From: Cerioporus squamosus
Taxonomy: Eukaryota > Basidiomycota > Agaricomycetes > Polyporales > Polyporaceae
Length of the DNA stretch: 64,000 nt
Direction of reading: 5' to 3'
NCBI GenBank assembly: GCA_022592435.1
Contig: JABYQS010000154.1
Coordinates: 1-64,000, forward strand
The position numbers and the translations under genes were made by a program. The notes below the pieces were generated by a model. The model was not told the DNA's origin and made no database searches. It saw nothing but the letters and a program-made list of their open reading frames with translations. Shown here in pieces: positions 48,572 to 60,164 of the stretch; within the stretch, counting starts at the first letter, position 1; the number at the start of each line of letters is the position of its first letter.

Positions 48572-50545
48572 TCACTCTGCCGCGGTTGTGATCTGTACCT
48601 GGCTCATCGCGGCCGAGAAGTCCAGCAACGACGGCGTGCTCGCGCCCATCTCCGACGCGCCATTCGCCCGCTCGCGCAGCATGCCCCACTGCACCCACCA
48701 GTCGTCCGCCTCGTCCTCGCAGTCGTACCCGAACACGACGCGGTACTCGTCCCACACGCCCTCCGCGCTGCCTTCGCCCTCGAGCACGTTCTTCCCCTTC
48801 GCCGCCTTCCCGCGCATGGCCTCGTCGCGCGCCGCCGCCTCGGGCCCGTCCGCGGTCATGAAGAACACGCTGGCGAACTCGCCTGCGCGCACGTTGCGCA
48901 CGCGGGACTGGCGCAGCTCTTGGAAGGCGTAGAGGAAGGATTCTATCTGCCGCTCGGATGAGAGGTGCGAGAAGAGCTTCGCGAGCACTGCGCCGTCCTC
49001 CACCGCCATTGCCGTTCCTTGAATGGTTCCTGGCTGGATAGCGAGGCGCGGAACCAGGTGAGCTAACCGCTACATATGCGCACAGAGCAATAGCGATGAC
49101 TCACAGGGAAGGGATGCGCAGCCTCGCCGATGAGTACCAACCGCCCGTCATCTGATACCCAATCTTCGAGGTCGCGGTGGTCCCGTACTGAGATGCGCAC
49201 GGCTTTGCGAGCGCCACGCGCAAGTATCTGCAGTCTGTATTCCATACTTGAGTATGTGAGATCAACGGCACTATGCACGAGACTCACTTCTGTGTGATCT
49301 CCTGCGCTACTTGTGGGATGTCCACAGAAGGATCATCTCCGTAGCGCCCATCATCGCCGTTGTCGGGCGCATATAGTTGTAATGCAATGTCTTCTGAACC
49401 GTGCTGTGTAGTGGAATTAATCAGTAAGGGAATACGGTCGTCGACTGAATCAGACATACTACAGGGTATGCCACGATGGCGTGGCTCTTTCCGAAGGCGA
49501 CGAACTGTCCGTCCTGCTGTGTCTCGTCAGCATCCGTCAATCCGGTTTATGCGATCACAACGGCCTCTGCTCACCTTTTCCGAGAGCTTCGAAGCGTATT
49601 CGGGTATGTTCTTCGCTGGGACCATTGTACTGCCACGATGTCATTAGCTCCTCATCTCCATTTCAATTTGAAGTATGTCGTGAACTCACTCATATACCGC
49701 GAGACCGGTAGGGGTACCGACTTTTCGTTCACCGAGAACAGCCGTTCGGGAGGGTCCGTACTCTCCGTCCGCACCGACGAGCACGTCCGCGGAGAGTATC
49801 TCGCCCGAAGCCAGCTTCACTTCCTGTTCCTCCGGATCGATCTCAGCGACTTCAGCATTGAATCGTACTTGGGCCCCATGCTTGATGGCCGTATCGTAGA
49901 GGATATCGTATAGTTCAGCATGCTAGAGAGAAAGGGTTGTCAGCTGAGGAACACTGTTAAGGGGCATGACAAACAGCACGACATACCGACATCATCAGGA
50001 ACATGCCTCGTGTCTCCTTCAGCATGTCCGCATCCCACACATGCTCGCCGAGGAAGTCGCCAGACTCGTCTGTGCAATAGCGTAATGAAGCGGCAAGTAC
50101 GACGAGCATGGAGCTGGTGGGACTCACATCGCATGAAAGTTAGTCTTGTCGTTACGGAAGCCTTGCTAAGAAGAGCATCCCGCAGGCCCCAGTGGAAGAG
50201 AATCTTGGAGAGGTTAGGAGGTAACCGGACGCCACCCTCCGCACGCTAGCGTGGCATTGACAGCCGTCAGCACATCGTATATACACTCACACAAACCGGC
50301 CCAGACTCACAGCAGCGTCCCTAGCCACTCTCTCAAGAACCAATGCATGGTGACCGACGCGCTGGAGGGCCAAGGCACAAGCGAGCCCAGCTACGCCTGT
50401 TCAGTCCATGGAACCGTTAGCACCAACTCCGGACCACCTGTCAGAGACGATCGATCGTACCTCCACCAATGATGAGGAAGCTAATCGGGTGGCTCGTCTG
50501 AAGCGGGGGGTTGGATCGTGAAGACTGGGAGTGGTGGTGGGGCAT
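48572..50545 (-). CDS. FAD-dependent monooxygenase (salicylate-hydroxylase-like)
   Basis: Ten exons (50545-50461, 50396-50311, 50245-50128, 50069-49987, 49922-49690, 49629-49575, 49516-49463, 49403-49288, 49246-49105, 49033-48572) give 477 residues, phase-consistent throughout. Class A flavin monooxygenases hydroxylate or epoxidise small aromatic and terpenoid compounds using NAD(P)H and O2. Motifs in order: FLIIGGGVAGLACALAL (FAD-binding GxGxxG), GGVRLPPNLSKILFHWGLRD, LVGADGEYGPSRTAV (DG motif), and RLVLIGEAAHPFPPGTIQGT with AMAVEDGAVLAKLF (GD-motif region). The GD-motif Asp is Glu here (GEAAH). The C-terminal 100 residues lack known motifs. No signal peptide is seen. The substrate cannot be predicted; the adjacent glutathione transferase is transcribed away from it and may or may not be linked in function. 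Confidence 0.88.
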
Positions 50546-52131
50546 AATGAGTGTCGTGCATGTGAAGAAGAGGAGAGCAGCGAACGCACCTCTGCACTCA
50601 TGACTGCAACTAAGTAATCCGGGGTACAAACTGCTGCTGCAGCTGGCGTGGCCGTCGCGGGATAATATGCGCCCGACGAAACACGGGGGAGCCCGGTATA
50701 AATCAAGAGCGCCACCTTCGCTTGCACGAGTCGATGCCATCGGGAGCCTGGAGGCGAGACCTGCGAAGGCCCGTCACCCCAGGCTCGAGATTCGAGAAGC
50801 GTGGAGGGAGGACCCGCGCACGCCCACGGCGGCGAGTGTCTGGGTTGCGCGGGCTGCCACATATGTCGATACGGATTCCGCGAGCGGGGAGACTGCAGAT
50901 AGAGCCATCAGTCGACTGTGCAGGCTTGCTTTCCCGGGTCAAATGGCCTTGTAATTTACTACTCAGGCGAGGAGAATCCACCCTGGTGATAAAAAGAGCT
51001 GCGGGGCGCTGGCGGTGAGAGGGAATGACCAAAACACGCTGCTGATGCGCACCTTACAGACCGGTTTATGCGGTCCCACACTACCCAATCGACTGTTCAC
51101 CGATCAAGTCGTGTTGGTTCGGAGTTCCAGCCTGTTCCAGCTCCCGGCGGTACCGCTTGATGCGCCCCGGAGAACAAGGCGCGGCCGGGCTTCTTCACGC
51201 GATTCGCGCACCATCACTCATCGGCTTGTGGTCCCGCTGAACTGCATCAGCGCATCCTGCTGCGACGGGGGACTCCGGAGGAAACGCGTCGACTCTCGAG
51301 GCGAATCGGAAGTGAACACGGAGCGCGAAGATCGCGTACCAGCTGATAATTAAACGGCGTAAGGCGGAGACAGCGGATCGTGTCCGTGTACGTACAAGCA
51401 CCCCATTCGTCATCAGAGCTACCGCGTTGATGTGTGGACTCTGGTGGAGGCAAACTCTCACCAGCGCGCCGTCAGAGCGTCCAGGAGCGTCCGCCAAGAC
51501 TCAACAGCCCCCATGAGGTCTGAGGACTCCAAAGGGAGCCCCCCAAGTGCTAGTCGTATCAGAACAGTTCCAGCAGTCGATGGAGATACAAGGCTGCTGA
51601 GGGAATGGACTCGGTGCTGGCATGACGGAGAGAAGCCCCCGGAGCGCCCATTATAATATAGCCCGGCCGGTGGCAGTGCCGGCCAAACCGTGACGCGGCT
51701 CGCTCAACTCTCGTTCTGGTTCACCACCGCGACCTCAGGCTCTGTGTCCTGTTCCCGCTGCCCACCACTGTCCGAGTGCGGTGAACAGCAAGTATCCCAA
51801 TCGATGCGTTGAAACGAGTCTGAGGAGTCGTGGGCGAATGCAGGGCACTCCGAGTCCCAGGAGCTGACAAATGCAGGCAACGACGCGGTTTGTAAGCGTG
51901 ATTGCCCAGGATTGCCCCCGGTAGCATAAACCGCGCGTCGCGTCTCTTCGCGCTCAACGTTCAACGTTCAACTTGCCAGCTCCCAGCAACGTCGAGCTTG
52001 GAATCTGAGGTGGGGTGACGTCCAGCGACATACTCTGCAAGTACGCTTCTCACAATCTCCGCACAGCAGCCGCTCTTTTCCTTCCACACCACTTGAGCCC
52101 AACCTAAACTCGCGAGCCGAGTGCGATATCG
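50546..52131. other. Intergenic region between divergent FAD monooxygenase and GST genes
   Basis: About 1.6 kb without a supported gene. It separates two detoxification-type genes transcribed away from each other, so it holds both promoters. A GTTCAACGTTCAACTT direct repeat lies near 51958-51974. Confidence 0.5.
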
Positions 52132-53492
52132 ATGACGTCACTCCTCCAGCAAAGCCTCCGCTCTGCGGGTGCGGCAGCAGCGCGACGCGTCGTGGCAGCG
52201 GCCGCAAGCTCGAGGAACACACCGGGGCCAGGCGTCCCCGCAGCGCGCGCAGACCGCTATTCCACCGCTACTTCGCCGTCCAGCAGGCCCCTGCAGCTCT
52301 ACACCGCCGGCACCCCGAACGGACACAAGGTCTCCATCCTCCTCGAGGAGCTGCAGGCTCAGTATGGGCTCACTTACGAGTACGTTCGAGTACCAGATTG
52401 ATCCATTATTGCGCGATGCTGACTCGACGATGTGCGTGTGTGTGCGAGCGCAGCGTGCACCCGATCGACATCTCGAAGGGCACGCAGAAGGAGCCGTGGT
52501 TCATCGCGCTGAACCCCAACGGGCGCATCCCCGTCGTCGTCGACCCGAACCGTGGCGGGTTCGCCGTCTTCGAGACGGCCGCGATCCTCCTCTACCTCGA
52601 GCAGCACTACGACACGCAGCGCAAGTTCTCGTTCGACCCCCGCACGCGCGCGGACGAGCACAGCGAGATGCTGCAGTGGATGTTCTTCGTCGTGCGTCCT
52701 GTTCTTGATCTGTTCACGTATCCTTCCTCGCCCCGTTAGCACCGACTGACAGTGAATCGCGTCGCTCACAGCATGGGGGCATCGGGCCGATGCAAGGTCA
52801 AGGTAAGCATGGACACTGGACAGTCCATCCACTCGGGAGTCGGTGCCAGTGCCCGTCCACCCGGCTCCTGCGCAGCCATGACGCCACCATTCGCTGACCA
52901 CGCCCGTGCGCCCCCTCTCTCCCCCTCCCAGCCAATCACTTCCTCAAGTTCGCACCCGAAGACATACCGTACGCCAAGAAGCGTGCGTCATCCATCCTCT
53001 CAATTAATAGCTCTACTTATCTATCTCGTCCCCTCCCATGCCCATGCCCCTGCCCATGCGGCGCACTCGCTGACGAATCCGCGCCCTTCCCCTGCAGGCT
53101 ATCTGGATGAGACGAAACGGCTGTATGGCGTGTTGAACATCCGCCTGGACGGCCGCGAGTGGCTCGCCGGGTCCGGCCGCGGGACGTACAGCGTCGCGGA
53201 CATCAACGCCTATCCCTGGTACGTATTGCGTGGGACATCGCGCGTCCATGCTTCGTCGCTGACTAGTAACGTGTCGCATACATACGCCAGGGTCAGCGGG
53301 CATGCCTTCAGTGGCATCGAGACCATGCACGAGTGGCCGCACGTCAAGGTGAGCTAGGCGTTCGCATTCGCATTCCGAAGCCAGCCAACTCGTGACGTCC
53401 GTACTTACTCACTGCAACGCGAACGCACACAGGCGTGGCTCGAGAGAACGAGCGCGAGACCGGCGGTGAAGGCGGGCATGCAGGTCCCGTAG
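52132..53492 (+). CDS. Ure2-type glutathione S-transferase with presequence-like N terminus
   Basis: Seven exons (52132-52379, 52454-52691, 52772-52802, 52932-52982, 53098-53218, 53291-53348, 53433-53492) give 268 residues. The thioredoxin-like domain begins near residue 48 ([20 protein letters not shown]), followed by [28 protein letters not shown] and [15 protein letters not shown]. The helical domain has [37 protein letters not shown] and [17 protein letters not shown], all typical of the fungal Ure2p-like GST group, which conjugates or reduces substrates with glutathione. The first 46 residues are rich in Arg, Ala and Ser, lack acidic residues until RADRYST, and look like a mitochondrial targeting peptide. 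The third exon is 31 nt. The end ([19 protein letters not shown]) is family-like. Confidence 0.9.
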
Positions 53493-54248
53493 CTTGGCGG
53501 CGCGTGCATGCGGACACGCATGCATGGAAGCAGATGACGCAGTGGGTTGTGGACGTGGACGTGTTGAATGTGCATGAGTAGTTATTGATTGTGGGCACCT
53601 GTAACCGCTAGAGCAGCCCAATTATAGATAGTCCCCGAGTCGCCTTGGCCGTCATACCAGGGAAGGAGTCACGCGCACGCAGCACGCCGAGGTTTCGCAG
53701 ACGCAGAAGGCCTGAGCGGGCATTGGGCCCGCCGCCGCATAGGAGTGAAGGATATGATACATAGCGAACCGTCGAAACAGATGAAGATGCAGAGGGGGGA
53801 CGGGGACGAGGAGACGTGATGCCAGAAGGTGAGTGCATGGGGTGAGTTTACGGGAGATGATCGTGCACAACGTCCAACCATACAGCGCGCGCCCGACACT
53901 CATCCGGATGCATGGTGTGAGCGGCAGGGGGTGGTCCTTGCGCGCGCGGCGCTATCCATATTGTACAAGTTGTACAGCGTAGTCCTACAGAAACCGGATG
54001 TCGATAAAGATACAACAATATTTTGAAGTGCGAGTCGGAGGGCTAAGAAGTGAGGACGGACGTCAGCGGCGTTGCAACCAGTGCGGACGAAGGTGAGGGG
54101 AAATTGAAACGCACCCGTGAGCGTCGAAAGCATCACAAGTCATATGGAGCCCATAGAGTCCACCAAGTCGCGAAAGTCATGCTGTCGCAGGTAAAATGTC
54201 AGGTACAGCACGATATGCGGCGAGTGGAAGACCCACCTCGCGCCCTAA
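53493..54248. other. Intergenic, no supported gene
   Basis: 3' flank of the GST gene and of the small convergent gene. Only short ORFs. Confidence 0.5.
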
Positions 54249-54491
54249 TTAATCATCGTGGGGAGACCCGTTCTCGGGACTGGTGCTGGCAGGATTTGGG
54301 GCAGGGACGCCCTGCAGGGCGTCCTGGTCCGCGCCGTCCGCGGGCGCATCACGGTGTTTGGGGACGGCGGACGAGGCGTCGTCGCCCTCGTGTTTCTTGC
54401 TGAGCTCCAGCCAGAGCTCGAGGGTGTACTGGTGCATGTCGCGTGCGTACGCCAGGAGGGCGTAGTGAGCGTGGTCCAGCTCTCCAGACAT
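54249..54491 (-). CDS. Small hypothetical protein, 80 residues
   Basis: A single-exon ORF from the ATG at 54491. The first 37 residues (GELDHAHYALLAYARDMHQY and TLELWLELSKKHEG) form an amphipathic helical region; the rest is acidic and low in complexity. No family is recognised. A TATA-like motif about 180 bp upstream is weak support. The ORF is open further upstream with no sensible protein sequence, so this start is preferred. It could be a chance ORF, but the composition is more protein-like than in neighbouring frames. Confidence 0.4.
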   Translation of the reverse strand: MSGELDHAHYALLAYARDMHQYTLELWLELSKKHEGDDASSAVPKHRDAPADGADQDALQGVPAPNPASTSPENGSPHDD

Positions 54492-56422
54492 GGTGGCAGC
54501 TTCGGTGCAGAGATCGGTCGATTGTGCGTGTGATGTTGTGCGAAGACGCAGGCGGGCCAGGTACGACGACGATAAGGTATGTATGTACCCACGAAGGGTG
54601 CAGTCTAAAAGGTGGGGGTGATGGAGGGTGCGAGGACAGAGGAAAGGCACCGCGGGGCTGCGGGGGCAGATATAAGCTTGGCCTGGCAGCGACAAGCTGT
54701 CAGCGCGACTGAGGCAGCAAGGAGAGACAGCTGCAGGCGAAGGCGAATGCGACGGGGAAACGATGATGCCGTCCGTTCCCATTACGCACGGCCAGGGACC
54801 GATGAGACATGCGGGGCCCCTACGTCATTGACGTCGACGACTGCATAGGCCCCGTCTGGCCGGACGATCGACCGGTCCCTTGGCACAGAAGCTTCTCGTA
54901 CGACGCCGTCTGCAGAGACCTGGAAGACTCAGACATGGCCAAGTGTTCCACCAGGATCGCCGGGGTACGACGGCGCTGAGTGTACGAGGAGGAGGCGGGC
55001 GACGGTCTTGCGCGTCTCACACAGGCGGGCTACGTGTGAGTGTCAATCTGGGGCCGGGGTCAGCTAGAAGCATGCAATACTCCACTTCGTTCATGCATCA
55101 TGCATAAGATGGCAGAAGGTGAAGGGTGCTGTACTTATGTTGCGTACCGACCGTCTTGGGCCTTCGAAGCTCCCAGGCGAGATCGTGCGGCACAGCCTAT
55201 AGTGCGATACTATCGCGATTCGCTGTCGCACAACAGAGCAAGGAGCGCGTATGACCCAGTCCCGCCATTGGAAAGAGTGGAGTGGATCTGAAAAGCTGAA
55301 CAGCCTTGAAGCCTAAGTCTTCAGGCCTCCTAAGTCACAGGCCCCGCAGTTGACACATGTGTCTCACCGGTACGCGTATACGCCCTCCACGCGTACTGGG
55401 GTGTGGAGGCGGACGACTTGAGCCCGCAACAAGCTGGGTGGTTCTGAGACGGCTCACAGAGACATTCAGCTTGCCAATCCGGGGGAGCCTGCTCGTTCCA
55501 GGTCACATGTGACACAGTACATAACCTTCCACAGGCTTTCCGGAGAAAGTACTTTGGACGCCTGAGATGCGCAGATAGAGGGCCCAACGTCAACTCGGAC
55601 TTGCGAAAGTCAAACGCCGCTGTTGACGACGACATGACGCGGCCTCTGCAGAAAGAGATCCGGCTTCCTCATCCCGGGACGCGCAAGCAAAGCCAGCCGT
55701 GGACCAAGCAGTCGTGCAGCTCTACACTGCAAGTCTCTCGACGGTCCTAGGAAGATTCGAATTTCGAGGAAACCACAAGACCTACCGACTGCGTCTCGTG
55801 CCGACCATCAACGTCATCAACCTCAGTTCCCATGTTGCGGACGCTGTCGATGAGCTGTCAGCTATCGCGATGAGGAGGTTCCTTGTGCGTTCCTGGATCC
55901 TGATCGCACCCAGGATGCAGATCCACGCGTCTTTGCTGTGCGAAAGGAACTGCATAGAAGGAACTCGTAGAGACCTTCCGCCATCCTGCCTCCTGCCCAA
56001 GATTGCCCGTTATCACCCGACTTAAACCACAGCCACAGCTGTCGACCGCGGGTAGAGGCAGAAGGGAGGAATTGTACACCCTGATAAGAGAAGCCCTTGA
56101 ACGAGGGGACGTAGAAGCGTTCTGGTACGCATCGAAGAGGTGCACCGTTGACCCTTGACGGAAAGTTCGCCTGCAGGCAGTCGAACATGTGACGAGCCTC
56201 CTGCATGGCCAAGTGGCCAACGCCAAGGAGGAAATTGGGGCATGAATATGGTGGTGATACGATAGAAGATGCACGAAGCACAGAATAGGACGCCACGTCC
56301 GCACAGCGTGGCCAGCTAGAACCCAGCCCAACAAGTAGTCGCGTGAGCGCTGGCCGAGGAGTTTCGCACAACGACAAGCCTAACGTACCTCCTCGCAGCG
56401 GCTGGCCAGCCTGGCAGCCCAT
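54492..56422. other. Intergenic, no supported gene
   Basis: Several ORFs of 70-190 codons on both strands, none with motifs. The minus-strand ORF ending at 55862 has a slightly protein-like stretch (RFYVPSFKGFSYQGVQFLP), possibly an orphan gene or fragment, but support is too weak for a call. Confidence 0.4.
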
Positions 56423-56965
56423 CTACCAGAACTCCTTCCTCTTCCTCCGAATGTCCGCCTGGAGCTTCTTGCGCTCGCCCCACTTGTCCCGGTTCGCAGC
56501 GTGCGCCTCCTCGACCTTCGCCACGACCTTCTTCCTGTCCGCCGCCTTCAGCGACGTGATCTTGCCCACGAACCACTGCGTGCAGTTGAACTCCGCCGCG
56601 AGCCGGCCGCGCGTCCACGTCTCCGGGTCCTCCCTCCGCAGCTGGCGGATCCGCGCAATGTCCTCCTCAGACACCCGCGGCTTCTCGCCCTTGTCTTTCC
56701 GGAGCGTCGGCGGGAGCGGGCCCGCCACGGGCGTCGCAGACGGCTGGAGGAGCGGCGACGCGGGCGAGGTGGTGTAGGAGAGCGGCGAGGGCGCGGTCGG
56801 GGGCGGACGGTGGATGAAGGTCACGTTCTCGGGGAGCTCCTTGTAGACGGCGTGCGGGTTGTTGCGGAGCGGGTCGGGCGCACGGGCGGGCGGACGCTCG
56901 GGCAGCCGCGTTGCGTACGAGCGCGTGAGCCGCAGCGGCGAGGGGAGGGGCAGTCGAGGCTTCAT
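56423..56965 (-). CDS. MRPL20: Mitochondrial large-subunit ribosomal protein L20 family (mL58)
   Basis: A single exon of 180 residues starting at the ATG at 56965. The N terminus (MKPRLPLPSPLRLTRSYATR) is basic and free of acidic residues, a typical mitochondrial presequence. Conserved parts are LPENVTFIHRPPPTAPSPLS with TTSPASPLL, then EEDIARIRQLRREDPETWTR and AAEFNCTQWFVGKI, and the C-terminal WGERKKLQADIRRKRKEFW, which are marks of the fungal MRPL20 family. It is a structural component of the mitoribosome large subunit. It lies head to head with SAS10, with 201 bp between the two start codons. Confidence 0.9.
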   Translation of the reverse strand: MKPRLPLPSPLRLTRSYATRLPERPPARAPDPLRNNPHAVYKELPENVTFIHRPPPTAPSPLSYTTSPASPLLQPSATPVAGPLPPTLRKDKGEKPRVSEEDIARIRQLRREDPETWTRGRLAAEFNCTQWFVGKITSLKAADRKKVVAKVEEAHAANRDKWGERKKLQADIRRKRKEFW

Positions 56966-57166
56966 CGCCGCCGTCGTGGATGAGCTGGTGAAGGTCAACC
57001 CGCCAGCCTGCGTTCGTCGTCGCCACACCGAAAACTTGGATCGAGATCGCGGCCACGTGCGCGGGCGCCCAGCAAGCGGCCCGGCGCCTTCAAGATTTTG
57101 TGCGCGCGGTGGCTTCAGCAGCGGCCCTGGTGCTTGTGCTCGTACTCCGACTCCTACGCTGCAGCT
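56966..57166. promoter_or_regulatory. Compact divergent promoter region of MRPL20 and SAS10
   Basis: Only 201 bp separate the ATGs of two divergently transcribed genes of ribosome production. No TATA box is seen. The spacing implies shared promoter elements or overlapping upstream untranslated regions. Confidence 0.6.
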
Positions 57167-59769
57167 ATGGTCCGTCGTCGCTCTGGGAAGGCCAAGGCCG
57201 CACACTCGAAGCCGCGAGGCGTCGACCGCAAGGACAGCAAGATGAAGCGGTGGAACAGGGCCGAGGACATCCCGATGGACGAGGAAGACCAGTGTATGTT
57301 CTCCGTGCTTGCTGCGTGAATCGTACGCTCATGCCGGGATAGTCCACGCTTCGAGGGATAAGATCCTTCTGGACGGAGACGACGGCGGGGGTAGCGACGA
57401 CGGTGATGAGGACGAGGTCTTTGCTCTGAAGGGCATGCCCGAGGACCCTTCATCCGAGGAGGACGAAGAACAGGGCGAAGCCGACGAGGACGACGACATC
57501 GACGACGTGCACTACGTCGCTGCGGAGACAGCGAAGAAAGAGAAGAAGAAGAAGGGCAAGGCAAAGGGCAAGAAAGGCAAGCAGGACTCGGACGAAGAAG
57601 AAGACGATGACGAAGAGTCGGAGGAGGAGGAGGGCTGGGGCACGAAGAAGTCTGCGTACTATGCGTCGAACGCGGAACAGATCGAGTCGGACGACGAGGA
57701 GGCGAACGAGCTCGAGGAGCAGGAGGCGAAGCGTCTGCAGACGAAGGCGCGGGACGCAATGGCGGACGATGACTTCGGCCTGGGAGACGTTGTGGAGGGT
57801 GTGCCTGAAGCGGACGGGTGCGCACCTCTCACTCGCATGCATCACTGCGTTTGTCGCTGACCATCCTGCAGCTTCGTAGACGAGCCCGCACCGGCACTCG
57901 TGCAGCAATTGCCTCAAGACAAGCACGCGCTTCTGCGGCATCTGGAGAAGACGAACCCGGAAGCACTGGCGTTGGCCCACGACTGGGAGGACGTCGCACA
58001 TAGCTTGGTGAATTCGAAAGCCAAGATTGATAGGTGAGTCTTTACACTTTCTTCCTATCAGGTTTTTGGGGCGGGGCCGCATGTCGCGTGCTACAAGCTG
58101 CTCCCTTGACATCTCTGTCCTTTCCCTTTCCCGACTCGAGGTACCATCCCGTAGAGGCGCGGGGCGGGAGCTGACTGCGTGGTTACATCGGTTGGCGTGC
58201 GAGAGAAGCCACGGATGCACAGAAAGAACCATATCTTCGTCTTCAATCCGCTCGACTGTTCGTCACATTAAGTTCGGTTCTGACGCAATGATCAGACTTC
58301 AAGCGGATAACCCGAACGCGCTCAGTCTGAGCATGATGCACCTCCACTACCGTACGTGTCTGCGTTATTCTGTATGCATTCACGACACCCTAACAAACCC
58401 ACGTACACCGCAGAGGCGCTCTTAACGTACGCGACCACCCTCGCCTTTTACCTCCACCTGCGGACGAGCGAGAAATACGTCCAACGGCCCGATCTCCTCC
58501 AATCCCACCCCATCCTCCAGCGCCTCCTTACGCTCAAGCAGTCCCTGCAGACCCTCGAAGAGCTCGACTTCGCCGCGTCAGACTCTGACCTGAGCGGCTC
58601 CGACCTCGACGACCTGGACGAGAGCGAGGACGAGAGCGAGCTCGACTGTATAGCCGACGCGCAGGACCTCTGGGCCGGGAACAACACGCTCAGGAAGAGA
58701 GGCGCGGGCCTCGAGGCGGACGAGCTCGCGGAGCTCCTCCGCGAGGCGAACGCACTCGTGGACGCGCCCGACGCCCCGCAGTCCAAGAATGCGAAGCGGA
58801 AGTCTTCCTCCTCCAAGGCCACAGCCGCGGCGGACGAGCCCTCGCCGCCCAAGAAGAAACGCAAGGCCGCGGACGCGAGCGCGAAGCCCGTCGTCCCCGT
58901 CTTCGACCTCGTCGAGCCCGAGCTCGCGCCCTCGAAGCCGTCCAAAGCCAAAGCCAAGAGCAACAAGAGCAAGGCGTCCCCCGCCGCGCCCACGGACGAC
59001 GTGGACGTCTACGGGGAGGCAACCGCGCTCGACGTCGCGGACGCCGCGGACAAGCAGGCGCGCAAGAAGTCGCTGCGCTTCCACACCGCGCGCATCGAGA
59101 GCACCGCCGCGCGGCGGGCGGGCGCACGTGCGGGGGCGATTGGCGGCGACGACGACCTGCCGTACCGCGAGCGGAAGAGGGAGAAGGAGGCGCGCCTGGC
59201 GAAGGAGGTCGCGAAGGCGCGTGCGCAGGGCGACGACCTCGACGACGTCGATCCGGAGCTCGAGGCGGGGAGTGCTGATGCCGCCCGGAAGAAGGGCAAG
59301 AAGCGGGGGAGGAGCGAGGAGGATCAGGGTCAGGAGGGGAGCGAGGGGAGTGGGGACGAGGATGGGTACTATGAGCTGGTGCGGCGCAAGTCGAAGGAGA
59401 AGAAAGAGAAGAAGAAGCAGGAGTACGAGGCTGCGCTCGCTGCTGCTCGGTATGTCCTTCTACTTCACGCTGATACTCACCGAGGCGGGACTGACGCACA
59501 TCATCTGTCTTCGTGTCCACAGTCACATCGACGAGGAGGGCGTGGACGGACCTCGCTCGCTCACCAGCGCCATCCTCAAAAACAGGGGTCTCACCCCCAA
59601 GCGCGGCAAGGTCAACAAGAACCCCCGTGTCAAGAAGAGGCAGAAGTACGAAAAGGCGAAGAAGAAGGTCGCCTCGCAAAAGGCAGTCTACAAAGGCGGC
59701 GTGGACGCGAGCAGGTACTCCGGCGAGAAGACTGGTATCTCGCAGACCGTCAAGGGCGTCCGTCTGTGA
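57167..59769 (+). CDS. SAS10: U3 snoRNP processome protein Utp3/Sas10
   Basis: Six exons (57167-57293, 57343-57817, 57872-58033, 58296-58351, 58414-59449, 59523-59769) give 700 residues. Utp3/Sas10 is part of the small-subunit processome in the nucleolus and is needed for 18S rRNA maturation. The N-terminal third is very acidic (EEEDDDEESEEEEGWGTKKS). A Sas10/C1D-type helical region follows at about residues 210-300 (RHLEKTNPEALALAHDWEDV, ALLTYATTLAFYLHLRTSEK). A charged, Lys-rich linker leads to the C-terminal Sas10 domain: SAILKNRGLTPKRGKVNKNP, RVKKRQKYEKAKKKV and YSGEKTGISQTVKGVRL, which are diagnostic. The third intron is 262 nt, the longest here. Confidence 0.93.
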
Positions 59770-60164
59770 TGCTCGTGCTAGCGGTCGTTCATCTATATCC
59801 TATATACGGCTCTTCGATGCTCGTATACTTGTCTCCTTCTATGGGTATATGTTGCGTGCGATGGATGGCACAGTCTTACTCTCCGTCTGCTTGCGATCTG
59901 ACACGACAACAAAGTGCTAGAAGTCCATGACATGAGGATACAAACAACCGTGCTCTAACGATATAAGCGAGAATGATGCTACTACAAGGCGATTCCGATA
60001 TTCCCAAACTGCTAGCTATGAACGACACACAGAGAAGAGTTTTCGTCGCCTCCCAACGCGCACCATCCAACGTACACGCAACTCCCCCAACAGTAACCTA
60101 CATCCGACCTCCAACCAAGAAAGCGTCGTGTCCAGCCGAGTCCCGGCCCAAACCACGCTTGCGC
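59770..60164. other. 3' space between convergent SAS10 and zinc-cluster genes
   Basis: 395 bp. Probable untranslated regions of both genes; nothing else seen. Confidence 0.5.

Noticed and set aside
55330..55635. 101-codon minus-strand ORF with several cysteines
   Set aside because: No signal peptide, no family pattern and no supporting splice sites.
58690..59679. 329-codon minus-strand ORF
   Set aside because: Antisense of the SAS10 exon; low-complexity Arg/Pro composition.
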